From Microcyclospora pomicola (lineage: Eukaryota; Ascomycota; Dothideomycetes; Capnodiales): 64,000 nucleotides of DNA. Below the pieces are notes generated by a model, which saw only the letters and a list, made by a program, of their open reading frames with translations, did not search any database and was not told where the DNA came from. A program made the translations under genes and the position numbers. Below, piece by piece: positions 22,051 to 32,377 of the stretch (the stretch's first letter is position 1; each line of letters starts with the position of its first letter). The stretch covers positions 124,001 to 188,000 of the forward strand of contig NHNY01000017.1 of the NCBI GenBank assembly GCA_002786065.1. The letters run 5' to 3'.

Positions 22051-24980
22051 ATGGCATCCTCCGACAACAACAACTACCCGGCACCGACGTCGTCCAGTAA
22101 TGCGACTACACGATCGTCGAGACAATCGTCATTCTCGACCAACCAGGACCACCGACCTACCATTCCATCTGGCCTGAGACAGACTCTCACGCCGCCTTCG
22201 TCGTCGCCGGAGGATCAAAGAAGCGCAGGTCATCTTGCGCAGCGTCGAAGAGCAGAGGCCGAGGGCATTCAGCCTGCCGCAGAACAACAGGCCTCAGCCA
22301 CAGTGTCCGCCGTGGGACCTGTACAAGGAGCAATAGAAGAGCCATCACAGGTTCCTGAGATACCCACTGCAAGGACCAGTCTGCTAGGCAATGGCCGAAA
22401 ACATGATGCGGCAGGCAGTGAGGACGAGCAACGGGGCAAATCGTCGAGACCACGATGGTATGGCTCGTTCGGAACGTCTGAGAGTCTATGGAACGGCTAC
22501 GGACGGTTGGGGAAACGAGGTAATGGAGACGGAGCCAGTGACAGTGGCAGCTTGGACGGACAAAGTGGCAGCCGTGATTATCTCGAGGAGCACTTGGGCA
22601 ATGCTATCACAGATGGGCTTCTTGGATTGCCCGGTAATAACAGCAAAACCCATCGATTGGCAAAGGACAGCGGTGTGAAGCATGAACGGTTAATGTAGGT
22701 TGTCCGTCTGCAACCAGTCTAGTCTCTACTAACGCGTCTTGGTGGCAGGTATCTTCTATACTATCTACCCTGCACAAACTGGATGCGACAATACCGCTGG
22801 TCATACCTGAAAGGAGATTTGGTCGCAGCGCTCACTATGGCTTCATTCTATCTTCCTATGGCTCTGTCATATGCGTCAAACCTGGGACACATCCCTCCCA
22901 TTAACGGTCTTTACTCGTTCGTCTTCAATCCTCTAATCTACGCTCTGCTCGGATCGTGCCCCCAGATGGTCGTCGGACCCGAAGCTGCTGGCTCACTGCT
23001 CACCGGAGGAGTAGTGACAGAAGCCATCAGTAGTGGTCGCCACAAAGACCACGAAGGACAGAAAAACGCTCAAGTGGCTGGAATGGTGACGGGACTCGCG
23101 GGATCGTTCATCCTCGCTGCTGGTCTGTGTCGCTTAGGATTTCTCGACTCAGTTCTGTCCCGCCCATTCCTTCGAGGTTTCATCTCAGCTATTGGTATCG
23201 TCATTATCGTCGACCAACTTATCCCAGAGATGGGCCTTGACAATGCGGCCTCGCACTCTGAGTCCGGGTCGCATGGCTCAAGTCTGGATAAAATCATGTT
23301 CCTCTTCCGGCATGGCGGAGAAGCACACAAGCTCACGTGTATAGTATCGTTCTCCACGATTGCGATTGTGCTCGTGCTTCGAGAGCTCAAGCGGAGACTT
23401 CAGCCTCGCATGAGCTGGGTTGCATTCATCCCAGATCGATTCGCTGTCGTCGTGCTATCTGCCGTGCTTTCGTGGAAACTTGGTTGGGAATCCAAGGGCT
23501 TGGACATTCTTGGAGATATCAAGTCAAAGGGCACACCGTTCCGACCTGAGTTTCCCTTTGCGTCGCACAACTTTACCCACGTCACTGACGCTTTTGGTAC
23601 ATCCTTTGTTGTTGCATTACTCGGATTCTTTGAGTCCTCGGTTGCAGCTAAATCGCTCGGCACAGGAGGCGCAACCAAAAAGCGAGTAAAGACAGACGAT
23701 GGCACCGAGGTCGAAGAAGTGGACGGCATACAGAACGTGACACTCTCGGCAAACAGGGAGCTTGTTGCGCTCGGCGTCGCGAACATGGTTGGTGGTGTCT
23801 TTATGGCTCTACCAGCCTTTGGAGGTTACGGGCGCAGTAAAGTCAACGCGAGCACAGGTGGAAAGACACCGATGAGTTCACTTTTCCTGAGCTTGATCAC
23901 GGTCATCTGTGTCTTGTTCCTACTGCCGTATTTCTATTACATCCCTGTAAGTGTGACCCAGCTCATGCACGTCAGGAGTTCTTGCTAATCACCAAGCTAC
24001 AGAAGGGCACCCTCTCTGCTATGATCACAGTGGTAGCCTACTCCTTGATCGAAGAGGCACCCCACGACATCCACTTCTTCTGGAAGATTTCTGGCTACTC
24101 CGAATTGCTGCTCATGTTCCTCATCTTCTTGACAACCTTTCTGTGGAACCTCCGGATCGGTATCGCTGTGGGCATCGGTCTCTCACTACTTCGTCTCCTC
24201 AAGCACAGCACGCGGCCTCGGATCCAAATCCTGGGTCGAATCCCTGGCACCAAGGAGTTCGAAAATGCGGAGTTGGGCGAAGGAATGGAGATGGAGTTTG
24301 TGCCACATTCTTTGATCGTGAAGATCCCCGAGCCATTGACCTTTGCCAATACCGGCTCACTCAAAGACCGACTGCGCAGACTGGAGAACCACGGCACCGG
24401 CTCCGCTCACCCTGCGCTGCCGAAAGTGCGCAAATCTGAGCACAACCAGAATGTCATTTTCGACATCCATGGCGTCACATCGCTTGATCCGGCCGCTGCC
24501 CAAGTCCTGCTCGAGATCGTCCAGGGCTACATCGACCGCGGCACACGAGTCTTCTTCTGCCGCATCCCTGCCAACAGGACTGCAACCAGCAGCACGGGCG
24601 AAGGTAACAATACACCGCAGCGCCGGTGGACAGCTGGAAAGTCTGCCGCGGGTAGTGAGGTGTGGCGTCTCATGGTCGTGAGCGGTATCGTCGACCTGTG
24701 CGGCGGCGAGCATGCGTTCCTTCGCAGTGTGGACGAGGCGCTGCAGGCGTCAGAACGGGCGAACACGCGTGCTATGGGGATGGACGAGGAGGCGGAAGTC
24801 GGCGTCGCATCTAGCAGTCGGACGGAAGGGGAGGGCGTGGGTGATGAAGTTGCGGCGATGCAGAGCAGGATCACGGGAAAAGATGTGGTCGAGGAGCCGG
24901 GCGAGATGGGAGGAGACGGCCAACATGATGGCGCTGTGGCAGAGGAGGACCCGCTCGAGGGGGATAAGAACGCACCCTAG
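22051..24980 (+). CDS. SulP/SLC26 family anion transporter with STAS domain (YGR125W/Vsb1-like)
   Basis: Three exons (22051-22694, 22749-23946, 24003-24980) give 939 residues. The N-terminal 215 residues are Ser-, Gln- and Pro-rich and likely cytosolic. The SulP transport domain follows, starting with RWSYLKGDLVAALTMASFYLPMALSYA, which includes the family's half-helix region. It continues through ten or more membrane segments to about residue 690. A C-terminal STAS domain (about 715-850, VIFDIHGVTSLDPAAAQVLLEI) has a variable loop and an acidic tail. The long N-terminus, the spacing and the STAS domain fit the fungal group of yeast YGR125W (Vsb1), a vacuolar protein needed to store basic amino acids, better than plasma-membrane sulfate permeases. 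That subgroup call is from memory. It converges on END3, with 190 bases between stop codons. Confidence 0.85.
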
Positions 24981-25170
24981 TCGAGAGATGTAAATGTGGA
25001 ACATATTACCTCATTCATATGACATGGTTACTGTGCCTGGCAAACGCTGCTCCGGGTGAAGCCACAGTCATTTCGCTAATCGATCTTTCGCCAGGTGATG
25101 CTGGATAACTGTACATTGCGCTGTGTGCATCTATCAGATTACGGACATAGCGATGTGCAGACGAGCAGCC

Positions 25171-26400
25171 TCATCTCGCACCCGCCTTCTCGGCCTCGAT
25201 CTGCTCCCGCAACCCTTCTAGCACCGCCTCTCGCTTCCGTAAGTGCTCTTGCAAGCCGTCGACCTGCTCCTTGACCACCGCGATGTCGTCCTGAAATTGC
25301 TTCAGACCTTGGCCCTCTTTTGCTTTGCCTTCGCCACGCTCCATATCACGCAGCTCTCGCCGCTTGTAATCCAGCAATTGCTCTAATTCGCGCTTCACCA
25401 GCGCCGGTCGCGAGTCTTCCCTCCGGCCACCACGATCGCGTCGCCGCTGTGCCGCTTCCTCCACCTTGCTCATCTTCTCCTCCAGCTCGCGCAGCTGCTT
25501 CTTCAGCCGGACCTCCTCCCAGTCCCCATCTCGTGGCGCGGACGAGAAGTCCGTGCCTTTGGGTTTGCGATCGCCGACCCCAAGCCGTGAAAGGTATGTG
25601 TCGCCGAACTTCGCCTTCTTCCCTGACATCGTGTTGTCGTCGCGTTTCGTGCCCCATCGTTCAGCGGCGGCTTGGTTGGCTGCCACACGATCGATGTTGT
25701 AGTCGATCTTCCCTTGCTCGAACGTCGCTCGCAACGACGGCGGCACGGACCGTGGGATGCGATAGCCCTCATGTCGGTTGTTCAATATGTGCAGAAACGC
25801 TAGGCAGGCATCCTTGTTGATGCCCTCTTCGCTCTTTGGGTTGACGAGATTCCACGCGCTGCGTACGTCTGTGTCCGGCACATCGAGGCTCTCGTAGAGG
25901 TCTTGCAGGGCTGTGAACGTGATCAAGCCCGACCGCGTATTCCGGTTGGACGTGTAGATATCCTCGTACTTGCTTCGATCTGATGGGCTCATGTACCAAT
26001 CGAACCCGTCTTTCAGCCCTTCTCCGTTTGCGTCGTCGTCATCGTCTGGCCGTTCGAACTGCTCGCCTCCGCTCTTCATCGCCCGGTTCGCGTGGATCAG
26101 GTATGCTTTGCTCTCGGGGACCAGCCAGTCGGGCAGAGAAGCCGGGACATCCATGTATTCGCCATTCATAAGGTCGTAAATCAGGCGCATTGCCACACAG
26201 AACTCCTCGAAGTCCAGGCGCCCATCGTTGTCGACATCTGCAAGATCCCAGATCCGTTCCAATTGATCATCGCGTAGTTGTGAGTTCTTGAGCACCGAAG
26301 CTGCTTGGCTGCCATCGAGATGGGTACCGCCTGCGGAAAGGGAGGAGAAGATTTCCCAATACCGGTCGATCTCCCATTGTTGAATGCGCTTATTAGACAT
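25171..26400 (-). CDS. END3: Actin cytoskeleton-regulatory complex protein END3
   Basis: Single exon for 409 residues, starting at the ATG at 26398-26400 ([20 protein letters not shown]). Upstream in-frame codons are not conserved. It has two EH domains. The first, at 5-95, carries a canonical EF-hand calcium loop, [13 protein letters not shown], at 55-67. The second lies at about 140-230. The C-terminal third is a charged coiled coil ([20 protein letters not shown] and later repeats). In yeast, End3 works with Pan1 and Sla1 in the coat that drives actin-dependent endocytosis. Length and domain order match the family. The gene is divergent from the F-box gene. Confidence 0.95.
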   Translation of the reverse strand: MSNKRIQQWEIDRYWEIFSSLSAGGTHLDGSQAASVLKNSQLRDDQLERIWDLADVDNDGRLDFEEFCVAMRLIYDLMNGEYMDVPASLPDWLVPESKAYLIHANRAMKSGGEQFERPDDDDDANGEGLKDGFDWYMSPSDRSKYEDIYTSNRNTRSGLITFTALQDLYESLDVPDTDVRSAWNLVNPKSEEGINKDACLAFLHILNNRHEGYRIPRSVPPSLRATFEQGKIDYNIDRVAANQAAAERWGTKRDDNTMSGKKAKFGDTYLSRLGVGDRKPKGTDFSSAPRDGDWEEVRLKKQLRELEEKMSKVEEAAQRRRDRGGRREDSRPALVKRELEQLLDYKRRELRDMERGEGKAKEGQGLKQFQDDIAVVKEQVDGLQEHLRKREAVLEGLREQIEAEKAGAR

Positions 26401-26961
26401 GTTGGGCGTTATATGATTGAGGCGCAACTTGTTACACCGGACAAGCTGTCTCAATGTCGAGATCAAGCTCTATGCATGTGTCGTGAAGTGTTACGGCACG
26501 TGACGTCAATCCTGGTCGCGAAGACGTAAAGTTCTAGGTACAAGAAGACTGAGCTCCGACTCTCACTAACATCGACAGATATCGAACTGTCCAAGAAGCC
26601 TCTTATCTCAGATCTAACGAGTAATAACATCGAAGAAGCCCAGCGATGAGCAGACGGACATGGGCAAGGGTATCTGGCCCATTGGGGCTGCCTGTGCTCT
26701 AACACGCTTGACAGTAATGCTCAAACGTGCTTTCCATAAGTACTGACCTCATGGTCTCTCCGTTTCATCTTTGTTTATACACCGTCACTGCGGCCGTCAT
26801 GGAATCATATCACATCCTTTATGTGCATTCTGCTTGAAGTGCCTCTTATCGAAGATCATATAACACATCACTGTCGTTCAGCTCGACGCTTTCGTTCTAC
26901 ATCTAGAATCCCATCTTCACCATTAATCGCTGTCAAGGACGTCGCAGAGGGAAGCCCCATC
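26401..26961. other. Divergent region between END3 and the F-box gene
   Basis: 561 bases between two divergent starts. No gene or repeat is recognisable. An earlier in-frame ATG for the F-box gene at 26821 is possible. Confidence 0.45.
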
Positions 26962-28383
26962 ATGGACCGTCAACATAACGTACCGCACTTTTCAGGACAA
27001 CGAACGGAGGTGACTATGTCGCAGCATGGCACGCACAATAGCTCGTCCTCGCTGCCGCATTCTCGTTGTGCGAATGGTGTCATTTACATCCCCGCCGAGA
27101 TCTTTCACAGCATCCTCCTGCTTCTGTCCATCCAAGACCTCGGAAGTGCGCGACTAGTTTGCAAACAATAGTATGGGTTTGCCTGGATCCCAAAGGCCAT
27201 CTTGCTCAATACGCAGAAGTGCAAGCTACGGAATCTTGGAGATGTGATGCGACTGATTACCATTTCGCAGGTCACGATCGTGCGTCCATATGTCAATACG
27301 CTCCGCTTGTGCAGTAGCTGGGAATCTAGTACCTACGATCGCCAAGCCATGGTACGGAGGCTTGCTGTCATCTTACGAAACATGGTCCGCTTGAAGCACC
27401 TCATTCTAGAGAAAGGAACAGAGATGTACGACTACTTGTAGCACTGCGCGTGGACTTTCCCGTAGTATATGACTGACTTCGTATCCAGGTTTTGCAACAA
27501 CCTTTATGACAGCCTTGTCTTTGCTGCCATTGCCACTGGGGCCTCTCACAACCTCCACAGTATCAGCGTTCTCGCACCATTGCTGACTGTGGAACCACTT
27601 AATATTGCTGCGCTAGATGTCGCACCATATCCACTGGACAGGCAGCTTGGGCATAAGTCCAAGAAGCAGCCACAACCGTGGCTAGTGAAGGCAACGCCCT
27701 GGCAGGCGCAGAAAGCAGCAACTTCGTATATGCTGACCATGAAGCGACATTGTTCGCTGTACCAAACGGATCTCTACATCTCGCGGAAACCTTGCTTCAA
27801 CAGTCTGACACAGCTGACCCTCCACTTCTCCGTCCTCTCACCGGCAGGCAATGCCGAACATTGGCCTCCAGGCATGATCAATACCTTCTTCCGAGAATTC
27901 TGTGCAATCAGGGAGCTCCATCTCATCATTCCCCGTAGCCCAACTTACAGTGCCTATCGTTATACCTACCGCGAGCAGAAGTCTGGTCGTGCTCTCGTAA
28001 GACTTTTCAAGGAAATATCCATCGTGCCGTTCACCAAGCTTCGTTGTCTTGCCCTCACGGATAGTTTCGTGGTGTGCCTGGAGTCGTTCACACATTTTCT
28101 CGGAAAACACAAAACAACTCTGAAAGAGCTGAAACTCCACGATGTGACGATGCAAATTACGGGATGGAATATCTTCAAGTCCTTTCTCATCAATGCCATG
28201 GATCTGAACCTGCTGCAGATGACTGTAGATCCAGTTGCAGAGCGAACCCTTCGCAGTCGAGCTCGTGATTCCCCTCGCAGGCGCTTGCCACCCTGTGAAA
28301 CGGCCAATAACGCGTGGGACCAGACGGCCAAGCTTCTGAAATGGGACTGCCGTGATAAGAAGCTTCATAATCCAGAATGGTAG
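26962..28383 (+). pseudogene. F-box protein gene with an in-frame TAG near its start
   Basis: The first part encodes an F-box (YIPAEIFHSILLLLSIQDLG then SARLVCKQ), the Skp1-binding motif of SCF ubiquitin ligases. At codon 70 a TAG (27169-27171) stops the frame. Reading continues in the same frame with YGFAWIPKAILLNTQ, which looks like the natural continuation of an F-box C-terminus. A second exon follows a 51-nt intron (27438-27488, with a CTGAC branch site) and runs to 28383, giving about 456 codons in all. No intron can remove the TAG without breaking the frame. Explanations are a recent nonsense change, a sequencing error, readthrough, or a shorter gene starting at 27202. The substrate-binding part after the F-box shows no known repeat. 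Confidence 0.6.
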
Positions 28384-28731
28384 AGCGCTTGAGCCAGTCA
28401 AGGACTCCGCATGATACGACTACGCAGGAATGGCATGGGTGGGAAATTTCGCGCATCTCACGAGCAAATGCTTTTAGATGCTTGAGCAGGATATGGCGAT
28501 GGGTACGCGGTTCTTGTACGAGGACTTTTGTGCTGTGTACCACCAAGCAGCATTTCAATTTGCACCGCCTTGCTAAGGTATTGTTGGCTTGTGGTAAATC
28601 TGTGTTTCGATATCTCAAGGCTATTGTCTTCGGCAGGGCAATCGAATACATACATTTCCCTCATGGGACCCCTGGAAGTGACTCCACTTGGTTGTACTCT
28701 TCACGGCCTATGAAGTGGCATGGCGTCTGAC
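28384..28731. other. Intergenic region between convergent F-box and NmrA-like genes
   Basis: 348 bases; no supported feature. Confidence 0.5.
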
Positions 28732-30011
28732 TCAAGACCACTGAGGACTCTTGGACCGCTCGTACGCTCTTCGTGTCGCCTCGTCAAGATCCTCCTTCGG
28801 CAGGCCCAGTAGCTTGTTGACGGTGCCTTTGTTGTGCTCGAAATCGCCACAGCCATCAGGATAGAAGACTCGGGTGTACATCATCTTTGCGAAACCTGTT
28901 GCGTAGTCAGTCTTGCCAACGAGATTTGCTGAAAGTGGACTTCAAAGCATACCGATCCTCTCCCCGGCTTTCATCTGCTTGATACCTTCGGCGTATCGCT
29001 CGTGGGACGCTTCTTTTGTGATGGTCCATTCGGAATCCTTCGTGCCGGTTACGCGGACAGCAGAGGCGAACATATCCTGCTGACTGATCGTGAAGGAGTT
29101 CAGGTAGATGACTTTGTCCCTGAACGCCTGAAGGCAGGCCTGCTGGTTCGAGCCTCCGGGCTGAATTGGAAGGCTGAGGAGAGCAGCTACGGCGCGACCA
29201 ATCTGCCGGACGTCAGTATCTTTCCAACTGTATCTTGGACCACGAAAACGTTACCTGAGGCCATGTAGATGTGGAGATTGGCGTATTGCCGTCGTCGAAG
29301 AAAGTGACAGCACGCTTGGCAAAGTCAAGTCCAAAGCCTGCAGGCAGCGCAAGACTCCACTCGTACCAGAATCCTGTAACGACGGAGATATAGCTGCTCT
29401 TGCCGAGCTTGGTGATTAGTTCGCGGGCGGCACCTATAATCATCGAAGTTCGTTATTCGTCGTGGGTGCATTGATATTCGCATTGGCTTACCCTTTGGCT
29501 GAAACATCACAACATCTTTGACCAAAGCCTCGTTGGCAGAGTCTGGCGACCACTCATTGGGCAAGCTTCACATTTCATGATTAGTTACTTGACGAAGACC
29601 ATGGTCAGAGATCCGGGATCTTCGGAGCTGGGGAGGGACTTACATCCACGATACGCCAGCCTCCGCGGCAGCCCGAATGATGACTTCGGAGGTTTCCTTG
29701 GGCACAAGACCACTCAGAGTCAAGATCAATGCCTCTTGTCCCTGGAGTGCTTCAACAAGCGTGGCCGGCTCTTCGTAGTTGACCTTCTTGACCACGACGC
29801 CCTCCGGCAGGAGGGTCGTGCTGTCGGCGCGAGTCACGGCTGTGACGGTGTGCTTCCCAGTTTCGAGCAGCTCCTCGGTCATGAATCTGCCACTGTTACC
29901 CCCTGCCTGTCATGTGCTTGCTGTTTAGCAGATGACAAAGCGCGTACATGCATAGGCAAGGCAACTCACACCGACGATGGCGACTTTGATGATGCGGTTA
30001 GCGTTGTTCAT
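28732..30011 (-). CDS. NmrA-like / isoflavone reductase-like NAD(P)-binding protein
   Basis: Six exons on the minus strand (30011-29970, 29906-29644, 29565-29492, 29433-29255, 29202-28953, 28895-28732) give 323 residues. The N-terminal dinucleotide motif VGAGGNSGRF is assembled across the first splice. SWILPNEWSPDSANEALVKD, typical of this family, is built by joining exons 2 and 3. QIGRAVAALLSLP, another family block, begins exon 5. The protein is an atypical short-chain dehydrogenase with a Rossmann fold. Fungal members act as NAD(P)H-dependent reductases or as redox sensors that bind transcription factors. Five introns of about 52-74 nt in a gene of 1.3 kb make it the most fragmented gene here; the last donor-acceptor pairs all keep frame. 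Upstream is an AT-repeat TATA region. Confidence 0.88.
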
Positions 30012-31156
30012 ATTGCACCGTTACGTTGTTTCATTTGGTTGGCCTTCGAGTACTCAACCGATCATAAATTCAGCGAGAGTGTAGACATATATATATATAT
30101 GGAAGAAAAGATGCGATCATCAGCTTAAGTCCGCAAGTACAGCCACGCAACCGACAGCATGTTGGCATTGACATCTTGACTAAGATGGAGATAGGGATCG
30201 TTCAATGCCCGTCCATGTGTATTGCAGCGCATAACGTATCACGATTGGCCGCACATTCGGTGGTTGTTGCTCAAACAACTACGGACGATGAAGTCGGAGG
30301 TGGAGATAGGGTTGAAGCAGACTGCCACGTGCCTGCCACACGGCGAAGTTCAGCCGGATCGACCGCAAGACAGTGGGCTGTTTTGGAAATAAAACGCCGA
30401 TAGCACAACATGAGCTCGATGCAGACGTTCGGCGAGCAGATCTAGGAGGACAAAACGACTAAAGACTCGAGGATAGACTGGAGGTGATCACGAATGTTCT
30501 TCTTCCATCTCCATACACTTACGCTACCAAGAATAACTTGTTCTCGAGGGAGAGTAATCAAGCAATCTCGTCTACAATCAATACTTCTTCGCAAGTGGTC
30601 GAAGGGCACACCATGATCATACACCACAGGAAGTCCTGTATCGTTCACAGCCTCGAGTTACGGCGATTCTCGGAGCGAAAATGACCGCCAGCAATGTACA
30701 TGGCATGGAGGGTGATGGCTGCGAAGTTCGTTTTGGTGTAGCCTTCTTTCGCGGGACTTGTCATTACAACGCTTGGGGATTGATATACTTACCACTATAC
30801 TGAGAGCCCGCGAACGGCGAGCTTGTGGCTGATGTCACCGCAGCATTCGTTCACTGTTTTTTATATACAGACAATTTGCATGCTCTGTGTTGGCACCGTG
30901 ATTACATGTGTATTTGGAAGTTCTGCAAATTCCCGTACACAAACAGCGTTCGCTGACTAGAACTATTCTGCGGGAAACCCACCAATGCTGTATTTCCAAT
31001 TGCCGAACGATGTGGCTTGCAACGACGCCGACAATTTTCACAATCAAGAAATGCTTCTTGCGTCTATTGACTCACGATGTGGATGACTCATGTAGAAGAT
31101 ATATCAATAGACGCCCTGGGTAGCCTTGTACGTTACCTGTAATCCAAACACTCACC
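30012..31156. other. Divergent region between NmrA-like and GNAT genes
   Basis: 1.1 kb without a supported gene. A TATATATATATAT run at about 30088-30100 is in position to serve as the core promoter of the NmrA-like gene. Short ORFs have no recognisable content. Confidence 0.5.
30088..30100 (-). promoter_or_regulatory. AT-dinucleotide TATA element of the NmrA-like gene
   Basis: A run of TA dinucleotides ends 77 bases upstream of the start codon on the minus strand. Position fits a core promoter; it could also be a plain microsatellite. Confidence 0.4.
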
Positions 31157-31695
31157 ATGGCAAACACTCCAGATCCACAATGCTTGCGGGTAAGATACCA
31201 GCACAAATCATGGACACGAGATGACTACACCGTCTCAACCGATATCTCACGCGTGCCTCTGGATCGGTTGAACGAAGCATTCCAATCCAAAGACTTCTAC
31301 TGGGCCAACCCCTACCGCGCGACATCATGCGCCAAACGTTGGAGAACTCGCTCTTCTTCGGTCTTTACCAAGCTGGCGACGCCGGGCCAACGACGACCCT
31401 GGTAGGCTTTGCGCGTGGCATTACCGACTTCACCACGTTCCTGTACTTGACCGACGTCTACGTCTGGCTGGATCAGCAGGGCAAAGGGCTCGGGAAGTGG
31501 TTGGTACTATGCGTGCAAGAAGTGATTGAGGAGATGCCGTATCTGCGACGCAGTATGCTGTTCACCTCGGATTGGGACCGATCCGTGCCGTTCTATGAGA
31601 AGATCATGGATATGACGGTCATGCAGACGGGGACGAAGGCGCAGGGGGCGGCGGTGCTGCAGCGTAAAGGACCGGGAATGCCGAGTCACTTCTGA
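31157..31695 (+). pseudogene. GNAT-family N-acetyltransferase with a one-base frameshift
   Basis: The first part (MANTPDPQCLRVRYQHKSW) reads in one frame to DFYWANP. The rest, DIMRQTLENSLFFGLYQAG and onward to PSHF with the stop at 31695, reads in the -1 frame. Both parts match one fungal GNAT protein of about 180 residues. It includes the acetyl-CoA binding loop in WLDQQGKGLGKWL and the C-terminal YEKIMDMTVMQ block. The frames switch around a run of four C at 31309-31312, where five C would restore one frame. No GT donor occurs nearby, so a spliced solution is unlikely. A homopolymer sequencing error is the simplest reason; a real recent frameshift is the other. The enzyme would acetylate a small amine, but the substrate is unknown. 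Confidence 0.7.
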
Positions 31696-32377
31696 AGAGG
31701 AATGGTTGACGTTTGTCACGATAGAGCAGTGTGTCAAGGTGTGATTGAGTCTGAGGAATCCTCTAGCAAGCGACTGCATCGAGGCTCCGGCGTAGGTTCC
31801 AATGCAGCAGCATTTTGTTAGCTGAGTGGTGACTTCAAGTGGCAGATGGTATTATCTACGTGGAGACCATAGCATATAACAAAGGCTGATGGTATCATTG
31901 TGGTACTCGCTCGCCGGATGAGCTGGGCAGATAGACATGATATTGCAGTATAAAATATGTTAAAGTGTTGCTGCACGTTGCTAGATGGCTGGATCCCTGT
32001 CATTTGGATGCTTGCCCTGTTCGAAATATACGCGCAACGAAGGATGTCTCCTGCACAGTAATGAGACAATGAGATCAGTCAATCGTAGTACCTTCGGGAG
32101 ATATGCTAGATACATGTACTATTGTTGAACTTAGAGTTGATTCCTATTTCTATAGTCGGCATGAGTGTTGCAGATCATGATCATAAAGTTGAGCCGCCGA
32201 CGTCGTTGTGTGGACGTGCAGTCGCGCTTGGTCGTCACTTCACGAAAGCAATGCTTACCTGAGTGCGACACAACAGTTAGCGAGTGCATCTCGAGGCCAA
32301 CAGAAGTCTCCCGGAGTTCTTCTGAGATTCGTCTCAACGCATAGGGATACGCATATCTCCCAGTAATCGACAATGCG
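31696..32377. other. Intergenic region upstream of the SPO71-like gene
   Basis: 682 bases; a promoter region with AT-rich blocks and no supported gene. Confidence 0.5.
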
